From assembly GCA_014379305.1 (NCBI GenBank), contig JACMMB010000105.1, forward strand, positions 1 to 14,271: DNA of 14,271 nucleotides. The letters are read 5' to 3'. The number at the start of each line of letters is the position of its first letter. The stretch's first letter is position 1. The DNA comes from Akkermansiaceae bacterium. Lineage in GTDB: Bacteria > Verrucomicrobiota > Verrucomicrobiia > Verrucomicrobiales > Akkermansiaceae. Below the pieces are notes generated by a model. The model made no database searches and was not told the DNA's origin. It worked only from the letters and a program-made list of their open reading frames with translations. The translations under genes were made by a program, and so were the position numbers. Positions 7,364 through 14,271 of this stretch are shown here, piece by piece.

Positions 7364-7390
7364 AACAGGCACTCGCGCCTGTTTTTTTTT
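7364..7390 (+). terminator. Rho-independent terminator facing plus
   Basis: AACAGGC at 7364-7370, a six-base loop ACTCGC, and GCCTGTT at 7377-7383, in a run of nine T at 7382-7390. Read on minus, the same stem is preceded by nine A and followed by only three T, so it may also weakly stop the toxin transcript that ends at 7430. The strong direction is plus, yet no convincing plus gene lies upstream, which points to an unrecognised short transcript from the 7200-7360 region. Confidence 0.85.
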
Positions 7391-7429
7391 CCCGCAGTGA
7401 TATGGAGCGGGAGCCACGCAGGCCGGATT

Positions 7430-7717
7430 TCATTTCCGCCGCAGGCCGAAGCGGGGATTCCGGCGATCATGGCGCAGGGCCATGATCCTCACTCCATCGG
7501 GTTCTTCGTATAAGAGCAGGTGGTAAGGAAATCGTTCAAGATTCGCGCGTCGCCAACCACTCGGGTCGAAGTGGAAGCGTTCGGGATGTGACTCAGCACG
7601 GTGGCAGGCGTCCTCGAACTTCGTCCAGAAATCATCACCGAGTGAATCGCTGATCGAGTCGTAGTGGCGGATGGCCTGGGTGGCGTCCCGCCGGACCTGG
7701 GGATGAAACCGCAGCAT
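7430..7717 (-). CDS. RelE/ParE family toxin
   Basis: A 95-residue protein of the RelE/ParE toxin superfamily, the toxic half of a type II toxin-antitoxin pair. The helical start (VRRDATQAIRHYDSISDSLG), the middle block with FEDACHRAESHPERFHF, and the end with ANLERFPYHLLLYEE then VRIMALRHDRRNPRF fit the ParE-like branch usually paired with PF09720 antitoxins. Whether it cuts ribosome-bound mRNA (RelE-like) or blocks gyrase (ParE-like) cannot be told from the sequence. Its ATG overlaps the antitoxin stop by one base (TAATG), so translation is probably coupled. Length and motifs look complete, with no frameshift. Confidence 0.88.
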   Translation of the reverse strand: MLRFHPQVRRDATQAIRHYDSISDSLGDDFWTKFEDACHRAESHPERFHFDPSGWRRANLERFPYHLLLYEEPDGVRIMALRHDRRNPRFGLRRK

Positions 7718-7935
7718 TACCGCCCCCGGTCAGAGAACACTCCATTGCGCAACTCATCCATGGAGATGGTCTCGATTTCACCCGATTTCGTCTGCCTGAC
7801 TCTTTCGGCGACCTCCTCGTCGGAGACGTCGTAATCCGGATCGGGCAGCGAGTGGAGAAGAAAGCTGGCCAAAGAGGCCCTTTGCTCCACGGGTAGCGCT
7901 GCGGCTTGTTCCTTGAATTCGGCAAGACTGACCAT
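7717..7935 (-). CDS. Addiction-module antitoxin, PF09720 type
   Basis: A 72-residue acidic protein of the family called putative addiction module component (PF09720, unstable antitoxin). The diagnostic layout is an N-terminal helix with LPVEQRASLASFLLHSL (about 14-30), then a PDPDYDVSDEE linker, a helix with EVAERVRQTKSGE, and a short C-terminal part ending ELRNGVFSDRGR. It is expected to bind and neutralise the toxin encoded directly downstream and, as is usual in such pairs, to take part in repression of its own promoter (family knowledge; no operator identified here). A GGTAGG about ten bases before the ATG may serve as ribosome binding site. The promoter should lie within the 116 bases between this gene and the end of lepA. 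Confidence 0.87.
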   Translation of the reverse strand: MVSLAEFKEQAAALPVEQRASLASFLLHSLPDPDYDVSDEEVAERVRQTKSGEIETISMDELRNGVFSDRGR

Positions 7936-8051
7936 GGCGTCAGCCTACCAAAGCCCGATGGGCGGCGAAAGGACGATTTTTTTGATGGGAAAATGCGTGG
8001 GTCAAAGCCCGTTGAGCAGGCCGTCGGGACCAAGCAGGTTTTCCCCACGCC

Positions 8052-9851
8052 TCAGTCACCGCTCTTCAGCACCCGGATGAAGGCGTCCTGCGGGATATTG
8101 ACCTTGCCGAACATCTTCATCTTTTTCTTACCCTCTTTCTGTTTCTCAAGCAGCTTGCGCTTGCGGGAAATATCGCCGCCGTAGCATTTCGCGGTGACGT
8201 TTTTACGCATGGCGGAAATGGACTCGCGGGCGACGATTTTTCCGCCGACGGCGGCCTGGATGGCAACGACAAAGAGGTGCGATGGAATGACTTCCTTCAA
8301 TTTCGCCGCAAGGGCGCGCCCATAGGTCTCGGCCTTGTCGCGGTGGACGATGGTGGAAAAAGCCTCCACCGGATCACCGGCGATAAGCATGTCCATTTTC
8401 ACCATCTTCGCCGCGCGGTAACCGGAATGTTCATAATCCATGGAGCCGTAACCCTTGGTCATGGACTTAAGCCGGTCGTTGAAATCGACGAGGATTTCCG
8501 CAAGCGGCAGCACGCAGGAGAGCATGACGCGGAGGTCGTCGATGGTTTCGGTATTGGTGACCTCGCCGCGCTTTTCCAGCACCAGCTGCATCATATCGCC
8601 GATGTATTCGCCGGGGACCATGATATAGACATTCACCACCGGCTCGCGGATTTCCTGAATGACCTGGGCATCGGGAAACAAGGTCGGGTTATCGACAATG
8701 ACTTCCGTGCCATCCGTCAGATCGACGTGGTAGATGACGGATGGATAGGTGGAGATCACGTCCATATCGAACTCCCGGCGCAGCCTTTCCTGAATGATTT
8801 CCATGTGCAGGAGGCCGAGAAATCCGCACCGGAAACCAAAGCCGAGCGCGCTGGAGGATTCCTGCTGATAGGTGAAGGCCGGATCGTTGATCTGCAGCTT
8901 GCCCATGCCCATTTTCAGGGCTTCGTAATCGGAGGCGTCCACGGGGTAGATGCCGGAGAAAACCATCGGCTGGATCTCCTTGTAGCCGGGCAGCGCCTCC
9001 TTGCACGGATGGGTGGAATCGGTCATCGTATCGCCGATCTTCACCTCGCTGGCGGATTTCATGTTGGCGATGACGTAGCCGACATCGCCCGCCACCAGGA
9101 CATTGCAGGCGGTCATCTTGGGCGTGAAAATCCCGACTTCCTTGATCTCGTAAGTATTGGAAGTGGCGAAAAGCTTGACCCGCTGGCCGCGCCGGACGGT
9201 ACCGGAAAAAATCCGCACGTAGGAGACGACGCCGCGATAGGTATCGTAGAGGGAATCGAAAACGGTCGCGCGGAGGAGTTTATCGGGATTCTCCACCGGG
9301 GCGGGCACCCGGGCGACGATGGCCTCGAGAATTTCCTCGATGCCAATCCCTTGCTTTGCCGAGGCCGGGATGCAGTCCTCCGCCGGGATGCAGAGGATGT
9401 CTTCCAACTGTTTTTTCGACTTGGCGACATCCGCCGCAGGCAGGTCGATCTTGTTGAGGACCGGGATGATTTTAAGATTCTGCTGCTCTGCCAGGTGGAG
9501 GTTCGCCACCGTCTGCGCTTCGACACCTTGCGCGGCATCGACCATCAGGATCGCTCCCTCGCAGGCGGCGAGCGCTCTTGAGACCTCGTAGGAGAAATCA
9601 ACGTGGCCGGGGGTGTCGAGGAGGTTGAGCTTGTAGGTTTTGCCATCCCTGGCCTTGTAAAGCATCGCCACCGGATGGGATTTGATGGTGATGCCTTTTT
9701 CCCGCTCCAAGTCCATCGAGTCAAGCTGCTGCGCGGAACTTTCCCGCATGGTCACCGTGCTGGTGGCCTCCATCAGCCGGTCGGAAAGCGTGGTTTTCCC
9801 ATGATCAATGTGAGCAATGATGGAAAAGTTGCGGGTCAGTTCGGTGGACAT
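8052..9851 (-). CDS. lepA: Elongation factor 4 (LepA), ribosomal GTPase
   Basis: A translational GTPase related to EF-G that acts on the ribosome, with proposed roles in back-translocation, stress recovery and initiation. At 599 residues it matches the usual LepA length. G1 is AHIDHGKTT (13-21), the switch I region has REKGITI (50-56), G3 is DTPGHVDF (79-86) and G4 NKID (133-136). The LepA-specific C-terminal domain closes with MFGKVNIPQDAFIRVLKSGD. The gene is complete and starts with an ATG 90 bases after map in the same direction. A TTGAAA at 9924-9919 in that gap could be a -35 element, but the matching -10 is poor, so read-through from the ribosomal operon remains possible. LepA is usually found elsewhere (next to lepB in E. 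coli), so its place after map is a local arrangement. Confidence 0.98.
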   Translation of the reverse strand: MSTELTRNFSIIAHIDHGKTTLSDRLMEATSTVTMRESSAQQLDSMDLEREKGITIKSHPVAMLYKARDGKTYKLNLLDTPGHVDFSYEVSRALAACEGAILMVDAAQGVEAQTVANLHLAEQQNLKIIPVLNKIDLPAADVAKSKKQLEDILCIPAEDCIPASAKQGIGIEEILEAIVARVPAPVENPDKLLRATVFDSLYDTYRGVVSYVRIFSGTVRRGQRVKLFATSNTYEIKEVGIFTPKMTACNVLVAGDVGYVIANMKSASEVKIGDTMTDSTHPCKEALPGYKEIQPMVFSGIYPVDASDYEALKMGMGKLQINDPAFTYQQESSSALGFGFRCGFLGLLHMEIIQERLRREFDMDVISTYPSVIYHVDLTDGTEVIVDNPTLFPDAQVIQEIREPVVNVYIMVPGEYIGDMMQLVLEKRGEVTNTETIDDLRVMLSCVLPLAEILVDFNDRLKSMTKGYGSMDYEHSGYRAAKMVKMDMLIAGDPVEAFSTIVHRDKAETYGRALAAKLKEVIPSHLFVVAIQAAVGGKIVARESISAMRKNVTAKCYGGDISRKRKLLEKQKEGKKKMKMFGKVNIPQDAFIRVLKSGD

Positions 9852-9941
9852 GGGAAAAATGCGGAAGCTCTTCGGGAAACCTCGCTGGTCGGGATGATGT
9901 ATCGGTGCGGGCGACCTTTTTCAACATAATCAACTAATATC

Positions 9942-10751
9942 TCAATGCGGCGAAACGAGCCCGGCAATTCCCAGTTGCTCCGGCAGGGCGGATCGCGGGC
10001 GATCGGTCAGAATCTCAGGATCGCCGTGGGTGATCAAAACGGTATGCTCGAAGTGCGCGGATGGCTTGCGATCAACCGTGATCACCGTCCAGCCGTCATC
10101 CAGAATCCGGACTTCAGGGACGCCCGCATTGATCATCGGCTCGATCGCCAGGGTCATGCCGGGCATGAGCGTCGGCGATTTGCCGCGCGGCCGGTAATTC
10201 GGAACCTGGGGTTCTTCATGGAGTTTCCTGCCGACCCCATGACCTACAAACTCACGGACTATCGTGAAGCCGAAGGGGACGGCATATTCCTCGACCGCAC
10301 CGCAAAGATCCGCCAGCTTGCGGCCCGCCCGGGCTTTTGAAATGGCCTCGAACAATGACTGCTCGGTCACGGCAAGAAGCCGTTTGGTCGAAGCCGGGAT
10401 CTCCCCGCATGCCACCGTGGTCGCATTGTCGCCGATGAAGCCGCTTTTGATGATTCCCACATCGATTTTCACAATATCGCCCGGCTGGATCCGACGCGGG
10501 CCGCCGATGCCGTGGACGACCTCTTCATTGATCGAAATGCAAATTTGTCCGGCAAATCCCCGGTAACCGAGAAACGCGCTTTTGCACTCGTGTTCCGCCA
10601 TCAGATCCGCGGCCAGTCGATCAATCTCCCCGGTGGTGCGGCCCGGGCTGACTTCCGCAGCGAGCGCCTGGAGAATCGTCGATGCGATCCGTCCCGACTC
10701 GCGCATCCGCTCGATTTCTCTGGGAGATTTGATGGGAATCCGGGTGCGCAT
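9942..10751 (-). CDS. map: Methionine aminopeptidase, type I
   Basis: Removes the initiator methionine from new proteins at the ribosome exit, using a dinuclear metal centre. The five metal ligands are visible: D97 (KIDVGI), D108 (GDNATT), H171 (EFVGHGVGR), E204 (IEPMI) and E235 (HFEHTVL). The catalytic histidines H80 (VVHGIG) and H178 (KLHEEP) are also present. At 269 residues it is a standard type Ia enzyme with no zinc-finger or SH3-binding extension. The ATG lies nine bases after the adk stop, so the two are surely co-transcribed. The secY-adk-map order is conserved across many bacteria. The short tail after the last ligand (about 34 residues) is not conserved. Confidence 0.97.
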   Translation of the reverse strand: MRTRIPIKSPREIERMRESGRIASTILQALAAEVSPGRTTGEIDRLAADLMAEHECKSAFLGYRGFAGQICISINEEVVHGIGGPRRIQPGDIVKIDVGIIKSGFIGDNATTVACGEIPASTKRLLAVTEQSLFEAISKARAGRKLADLCGAVEEYAVPFGFTIVREFVGHGVGRKLHEEPQVPNYRPRGKSPTLMPGMTLAIEPMINAGVPEVRILDDGWTVITVDRKPSAHFEHTVLITHGDPEILTDRPRSALPEQLGIAGLVSPH

Positions 10752-10760
10752 GGGAAAAGA

Positions 10761-11429
10761 CTAGCGGTTGGACGGCAGGGAGACGGATGCTTTTTCCATC
10801 ACCTCCGCCAATATCAAGGCGGCGACCTCATCCTGCGGGGCGGTTGCCTGGACGGAAATCAATGATTTACGATCTTCGTAGTATTTCACGAGCGGTAAAG
10901 TGATTTCGCTGAACTCGGTAAAGCGGTTGTTGAAATTTTGCTCATCGTCATCCGCGCGCCGGGATGCGGTTGCCCCGCACTTCGGACAGTCGGTGCCGTG
11001 GGCCAGTTGTCCGCGCTGTCCGGTCCAGCGGCAGGCGGGGCACTCCACGCGATTGCGCATGCGCTGCAAAAGCTCATCGTAGGGAACTTCAAGTGAGATG
11101 GCCGCATCCAGCTTCAGTGCATGTGCTTCCAGCCACCCGTCGAGAAACGCGGCCTGCGGCAAACTTCGCGGAAAGCCGTCAAGCACCCAGCCGGTTTGGC
11201 CGGTCTGATGGTCCAGCCAATCGGCAAGAATCGGGAACATCAATTCATCGGGAAGGTATTCGCCGCTGGCGAGAATCGGCTTAGCGGAAAGGCCGAGAGG
11301 AGTCGCGTTTTCCACATGCTCCCTGAGCAGGGCGCCGGTACTGAGATAGCCAAGGCTGAGGCTGGAGGCCAAACGCCGTCCCTGGGTTCCTTTTCCGGAA
11401 GCAGGTGGACCGAAGAGAACGAGGCGCAT
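10761..11429 (-). CDS. adk: Adenylate kinase, zinc-LID form
   Basis: Catalyses the phosphate exchange between ATP and AMP to give two ADP. At 222 residues it has the long LID domain. The P-loop at 7-15 reads GPPASGKGT, AMP-site motif STGALLR is at 30-36, and DGFPRS at 84-89. The LID carries four cysteines (C130, C133, C148, C151), which should bind structural zinc as in Gram-positive enzymes. RRADDDEQNFNNRF follows, the usual arginine-rich segment closing over the phosphates. The P-loop is slightly divergent: the common form is GxPGxGKGT, and here the fourth residue is Ala. The gene follows secY after 61 bases and precedes map by nine. No strong Shine-Dalgarno sequence is seen before the ATG. 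Confidence 0.97.
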   Translation of the reverse strand: MRLVLFGPPASGKGTQGRRLASSLSLGYLSTGALLREHVENATPLGLSAKPILASGEYLPDELMFPILADWLDHQTGQTGWVLDGFPRSLPQAAFLDGWLEAHALKLDAAISLEVPYDELLQRMRNRVECPACRWTGQRGQLAHGTDCPKCGATASRRADDDEQNFNNRFTEFSEITLPLVKYYEDRKSLISVQATAPQDEVAALILAEVMEKASVSLPSNR

Positions 11430-11490
11430 GTTCCGCAGTTGGCTTTTCAGAAGGCGGGAGGTTTGCCCGGGAGCAATCCCGTTTTCACCC

Positions 11491-12987
11491 TTAAACGTGA
11501 GTGCTGTTGTAAATGTAAGCGGTGATGCCGAGAACGACCAGGACCGCGATCACGGTCCAAAGATAAACGATGGCGTTACGCGGCGCGGCGTTGCTCTGGT
11601 TGCCAAGACGGTCATATCGGCCTTTGAGTTTTCCCTTGCGGAGGAACCCATCGTAATGCTTCTGGATGAGGTGGGTCTCAACCTGGCGCATCACATCGAG
11701 AACGACACCGACCATGATCAGCAGCGAGGTGCCGCCGAAGAACTGGAGGATCAGCGAGCCGGGCGGCAGATTGACCACCTTGCCAGTCAGCACCGGCAGG
11801 AAAAACAGCAGGGCGAGGAAAATGGCTCCGGCGAAGGTGAGCCGGGTCATCGTGAAATCCAGAAAATCAGCCGTCGGCTTGCCGGGACGCACTCCGGGAA
11901 TATAACCGCCATTGCGTTTCAGATCCTCGGCGATCTGCGAGGGTTGGAACATCATTGCGACCCAGAAGTAGGAAAAAAGGAAAATGCCGATACCGCCGAG
12001 AATATAATACCATAGTCCGCCGCCAACCAGTTCGCCGTAAAGCTTCGTCGCCCAGGCTTGTCCGGGGAAGAACCATTGAAGCATCATGGGAGGAAGTGAA
12101 AGCACGGCGGATGCGAAGATAATCGGCATCACCCCAGCGTAGTTCACCTTCAGCGGGAGGTATTGGGTCTGGCCGCCGAATTGCTTGCGGCCGACGACGC
12201 GCTTGGCGTATTGCACCGCGATTTTCCGTTGCGCCTGGGTGATGGCGATGGTGCCGGCAATCACGATCAGCAGCAAAGCGATCATCACGACCATCATGAT
12301 GGCGCGGAAGGAATCACCACTGGTGAAATAACCCCACGCTTGGATCAAGGCACCGGGGAGGGCGGAAATGATGTTGACCGTGATGATGATCGAGATGCCA
12401 TTGCCAATGCCTTTTTCGGTAATCTGATCGCCCAGCCACATCAGCAGAATCGTCCCGGCGACGATGGTAAGCACGGTCAGGACAAACCACGAGGCGGTTG
12501 GATTCGGCACCAAGGTCCCGAATTTCTCAATTCCCGCCATGTATGGAATGTTTTCCGGGATGGTCAGGGACTTGGCGACGAAGTAGCCCTGCACGATGGC
12601 GATTACGATGGTGATGTAACGGGTGTATTGGGTGATTTTCTGGCGCCCGCCGTCTTCGCGGGCGAGACGGGAGAATTTAGGCACGATGGCGGTCATCAAT
12701 TGCACCATGATCGATGCGGAAATATACGGCATGATGCCGAGCGCAAAAATTCCGGCCTGGGTGAGTCCGCCGCCGGAAAAGACGGTGAGCAGCGCGGTCA
12801 TGCCACCCGATGGGCTGCTCGGATCCTGTTTCGCAACGCTATCGAGCCAGGCTTTGATCACGGTTGCATCAACACCGGGCAGGGTGAGGTGAACGCCGAG
12901 ACGGACGATCACAATGAGAGCGAGGGTGAAAAGAATACGGTCCCTCAGCTCGGGGATTTTCCATGTGTTCGCAAAAGCAGAGATCAT
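11491..12987 (-). CDS. secY: SecY, core subunit of Sec translocon
   Basis: The central channel of the SecYEG complex in the cytoplasmic membrane, through which proteins are exported or inserted. The 498-residue sequence shows the expected series of hydrophobic segments, starting at about 18-38, with GIMPYISASIMVQL (84-97), KGIGNGISIIIT (192-203), the loop QTQYLPLKVNYAGVMPIIFA (273-292) and GGTSLLIMVGVVLDVMRQVE (418-437). E. coli SecY is 443 residues. Here the basic stretch after TM10 (KGKLKGRYDRLGNQ) is followed by a further hydrophobic segment at about 472-493 (NAIVYLWTVIAVLVVLGITA), which suggests an eleventh transmembrane helix. The gene sits after rplO, as in the spc operon, separated by 93 bases containing a hairpin. 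Confidence 0.97.
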   Translation of the reverse strand: MISAFANTWKIPELRDRILFTLALIVIVRLGVHLTLPGVDATVIKAWLDSVAKQDPSSPSGGMTALLTVFSGGGLTQAGIFALGIMPYISASIMVQLMTAIVPKFSRLAREDGGRQKITQYTRYITIVIAIVQGYFVAKSLTIPENIPYMAGIEKFGTLVPNPTASWFVLTVLTIVAGTILLMWLGDQITEKGIGNGISIIITVNIISALPGALIQAWGYFTSGDSFRAIMMVVMIALLLIVIAGTIAITQAQRKIAVQYAKRVVGRKQFGGQTQYLPLKVNYAGVMPIIFASAVLSLPPMMLQWFFPGQAWATKLYGELVGGGLWYYILGGIGIFLFSYFWVAMMFQPSQIAEDLKRNGGYIPGVRPGKPTADFLDFTMTRLTFAGAIFLALLFFLPVLTGKVVNLPPGSLILQFFGGTSLLIMVGVVLDVMRQVETHLIQKHYDGFLRKGKLKGRYDRLGNQSNAAPRNAIVYLWTVIAVLVVLGITAYIYNSTHV

Positions 12988-13022
12988 GATTGGGTAAATT
13001 GAAGGCGTGGTTTAATAGCACA

Positions 13023-13050
13023 GAGAGGAAGCGTGCAAGTGCTTCCTCTC
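13023..13050 (-). other. Hairpin between rplO and secY
   Basis: A perfect 10-bp stem, GAGAGGAAGC paired with GCTTCCTCTC, around an eight-base loop. It lies 30 bases after the rplO stop and 35 bases before the secY start. Neither side carries a T-run, so it is not a standard rho-independent terminator. It may stabilise or mark a processing point in the operon mRNA, or tune how much secY is made relative to the ribosomal proteins. The role is inferred from position only. Confidence 0.6.
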
Positions 13051-13080
13051 CTCAAAATCAGACGATGTCGGTTGGATCGA

Positions 13081-13560
13081 TCAAGCCTCCGAGGCTTTGT
13101 CCTTAATCTTTGGAGCGGGTTCGGCGATGGAGCCTCCGGCTTTTTCAATTTTCTCCTTCGCCGTTGAGCTGACCTTGTGGAAAGCAACGGTAAAGGATTT
13201 TTCGACTTCGCCGTCGCCGAGGAGCTTGATCTTGTCGCACGGACCGTTGACCAGCCCGGCTTTGCGCAGTGCGGCTTCGTCAATGGTCGCGCCGGTTTCG
13301 AATCGATCATCCAGATCGCCGACATTGACGACGATGAATTTGTCGCGGAAGTCGTAGTTGTTGAAGCCGCGTTTCGGAAGCCGGCGGTGAAGGGGCATCT
13401 GGCCACCTTCGAAGCCGACGCGGGTGCCGCTGCCGGAGCGGGCTTTTTGACCTTTGTTACCTTTTCCGGAGGTTTTACCACGGCCGGAGCTTTCTCCCGC
13501 GCCGAGACGTTTGACGCGGTGCTTGGAGCCGGGATTGGGGCTGAGATTGTGAAGTTCCAT
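13081..13560 (-). CDS. rplO: 50S ribosomal protein L15
   Basis: A large-subunit protein that binds 23S rRNA late in assembly. The 159-residue sequence has the standard N-terminal block: MELHNLSPNPGSKHRVKRLG, then GRGKTSGKGNKGQKARSG and GFEGGQMPLHRRLPKRGFNN, a glycine- and arginine-rich arm that penetrates rRNA. A globular C-terminal part follows (VNVGDLDDRF, EAALRKAGLVNG, IKLLGDGE). A short charged tail, APKIKDKASEA, extends past the usual core, making it slightly longer than E. coli L15 (144 residues). The gene lies between rpsE and secY in spc order. Only 68 bases separate it from rpsE, so rpmD is absent from its usual place. Confidence 0.98.
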   Translation of the reverse strand: MELHNLSPNPGSKHRVKRLGAGESSGRGKTSGKGNKGQKARSGSGTRVGFEGGQMPLHRRLPKRGFNNYDFRDKFIVVNVGDLDDRFETGATIDEAALRKAGLVNGPCDKIKLLGDGEVEKSFTVAFHKVSSTAKEKIEKAGGSIAEPAPKIKDKASEA

Positions 13561-13628
13561 AAAGTTGACTGCTTATCAGTGTTCGGTTTTTCAGGTGAAA
13601 AGGCTCCGGAGCTGAAGCCTGATCGCGG

Positions 13629-14258
13629 TTAGATGGCTTTCTCTTTTTTCTTTTTGCCGCGCGCACCGAGAACCTGGTCGCGGGAGCGGACTTGCGAGAG
13701 GGCTTTGAGAGTTGCTTTGACCACGTTGGCGTGGTTGGAAGAACCCATGGATTTTGCTAGGATATCACGGATTCCAACCGCTTCGCAGACAGCGCGGACT
13801 CCGCCACCGGCGATGATTCCTGTTCCCGGAGAGGCAGGCTTGAGGAGAACCTTGCCGCCGCCGTATTCGGCATAGATTTCGTGAGGGATGGTGCCTTCGA
13901 CAATCGTCATTGGCTTGAGGACTTTGCGGGCGGCTTCGCTGGCTTTCTTGATCGCATCAGCCACTTCGTTGGCCTTGCCGAAACCCAGACCAACCTTGCC
14001 AATCTTGTCACCACAAACGACGAGGGCGGAGAAACTGAAACGACGACCGCCTTTGACCACTTTCGCGCAGCGGTTGATGAAGACGACTTTTTCGGAAAGT
14101 TCATTGCCCTCTGAATCGGTAAGAGCCTGGCGCTCTTCACGGCGCGGGCCGCCACGACCACGGCCACCACCGCCGCCGCCTCCAAAACCGCCGCCGCCAC
14201 CGAATCCGCCCGAGTACCAACCACCGCGCCTGCGGCCAAGCCCCGACATACCGCCCAT
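13629..14258 (-). CDS. rpsE: 30S ribosomal protein S5 with Gly-rich N-terminal extension
   Basis: A small-subunit protein near the mRNA entrance that affects decoding accuracy. The core is clear: VVFINRCAKVVKGGRRFSFS (about 58-77), GLGFGKANEVADAIKKA (91-107), LLKPASPGTGIIAGGGVRAV (138-157) and SMGSSNHANVVKATLKAL (170-187). Ahead of the core is an extension of about 40 residues not found in E. coli S5, made mostly of glycine and arginine with a few aromatics (GGWYSGGF, then glycine runs broken by F and R). The start is uncertain: ATG at 14258 has GGTG nine bases upstream, ATG at 14249 is in frame, and a GTG sits at 14270. The frame is open to the window edge, so a start outside the window is possible. 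It is the first gene of the operon visible here. Confidence 0.95.
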   Translation of the reverse strand: MGGMSGLGRRRGGWYSGGFGGGGGFGGGGGGGRGRGGPRREERQALTDSEGNELSEKVVFINRCAKVVKGGRRFSFSALVVCGDKIGKVGLGFGKANEVADAIKKASEAARKVLKPMTIVEGTIPHEIYAEYGGGKVLLKPASPGTGIIAGGGVRAVCEAVGIRDILAKSMGSSNHANVVKATLKALSQVRSRDQVLGARGKKKKEKAI

Positions 14259-14271
14259 GAGGCACAGCACC

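Noticed and set aside
7936..8051. Possible gene or terminator between the antitoxin gene and lepA
   Set aside because: The 116 bases show no convincing stem with a T-run and no frame with family features; they probably hold the antitoxin promoter.
8277..9581. Long plus-strand open frame of 434 codons
   Set aside because: It lies wholly antisense to lepA and has no recognisable domain.
13598..13619. Hairpin followed by TTTT between rpsE and rplO
   Set aside because: The stem is only six pairs with one G-U and the T-run is four, too weak to call a terminator inside an essential operon.

Overview
The window reads as chromosomal sequence from a member of the Verrucomicrobiota, probably class Verrucomicrobiae. 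This is inferred from general protein style, the SHD1-plus-peptidase architecture, the PF09720/ParE pair and weak Shine-Dalgarno use; no rRNA or other phylogenetic marker was compared. Most of it is GC-rich. The stretch of roughly 1740-3490 is visibly richer in A+T and may be accessory.

Layout, left to right. 1-1655 (minus) is aconitase, cut by the window edge after its third cluster cysteine. 1830-3488 (plus) holds two secreted or envelope proteins: a DUF4174 protein and a putative zinc metallopeptidase with an N-terminal SHD1-like domain. 3506-3946 (minus) is a VOC/PhnB-like protein. 4108-4686 (plus) is a RodZ-like membrane protein with an N-terminal helix-turn-helix, converging on recQ (4698-6878, minus). 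6879-7429 has no convincing gene. It carries a tandem array of 17 units of 20-21 bp starting inside the 5' end of recQ, a perfect 10-bp-arm palindrome at the outer end of the array, and a rho-independent terminator facing plus. A PF09720 antitoxin/ParE-RelE toxin pair (7935-7430, minus) follows, then lepA (9851-8052, minus).

From 14258 down to 9942, all on minus, is the distal part of the spc-type ribosomal protein operon: rpsE, rplO, secY, adk, map. These genes join ribosome assembly, the Sec channel, adenylate balance and N-terminal methionine removal. rpmD (L30), which lies between rpsE and rplO in many bacteria, is missing here. lepA follows map in the same direction after 90 bases.

The most unusual element is the array at 6862-7215. 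Its units have a period close to two DNA helical turns. They are organised into a higher-order repeat of exactly 83 bp (three 21-bp units plus one 20-bp unit), present three times in succession. The regular loss of one base per 83 bp breaks any reading frame, so the array is unlikely to be protein-coding. Its function is unknown.
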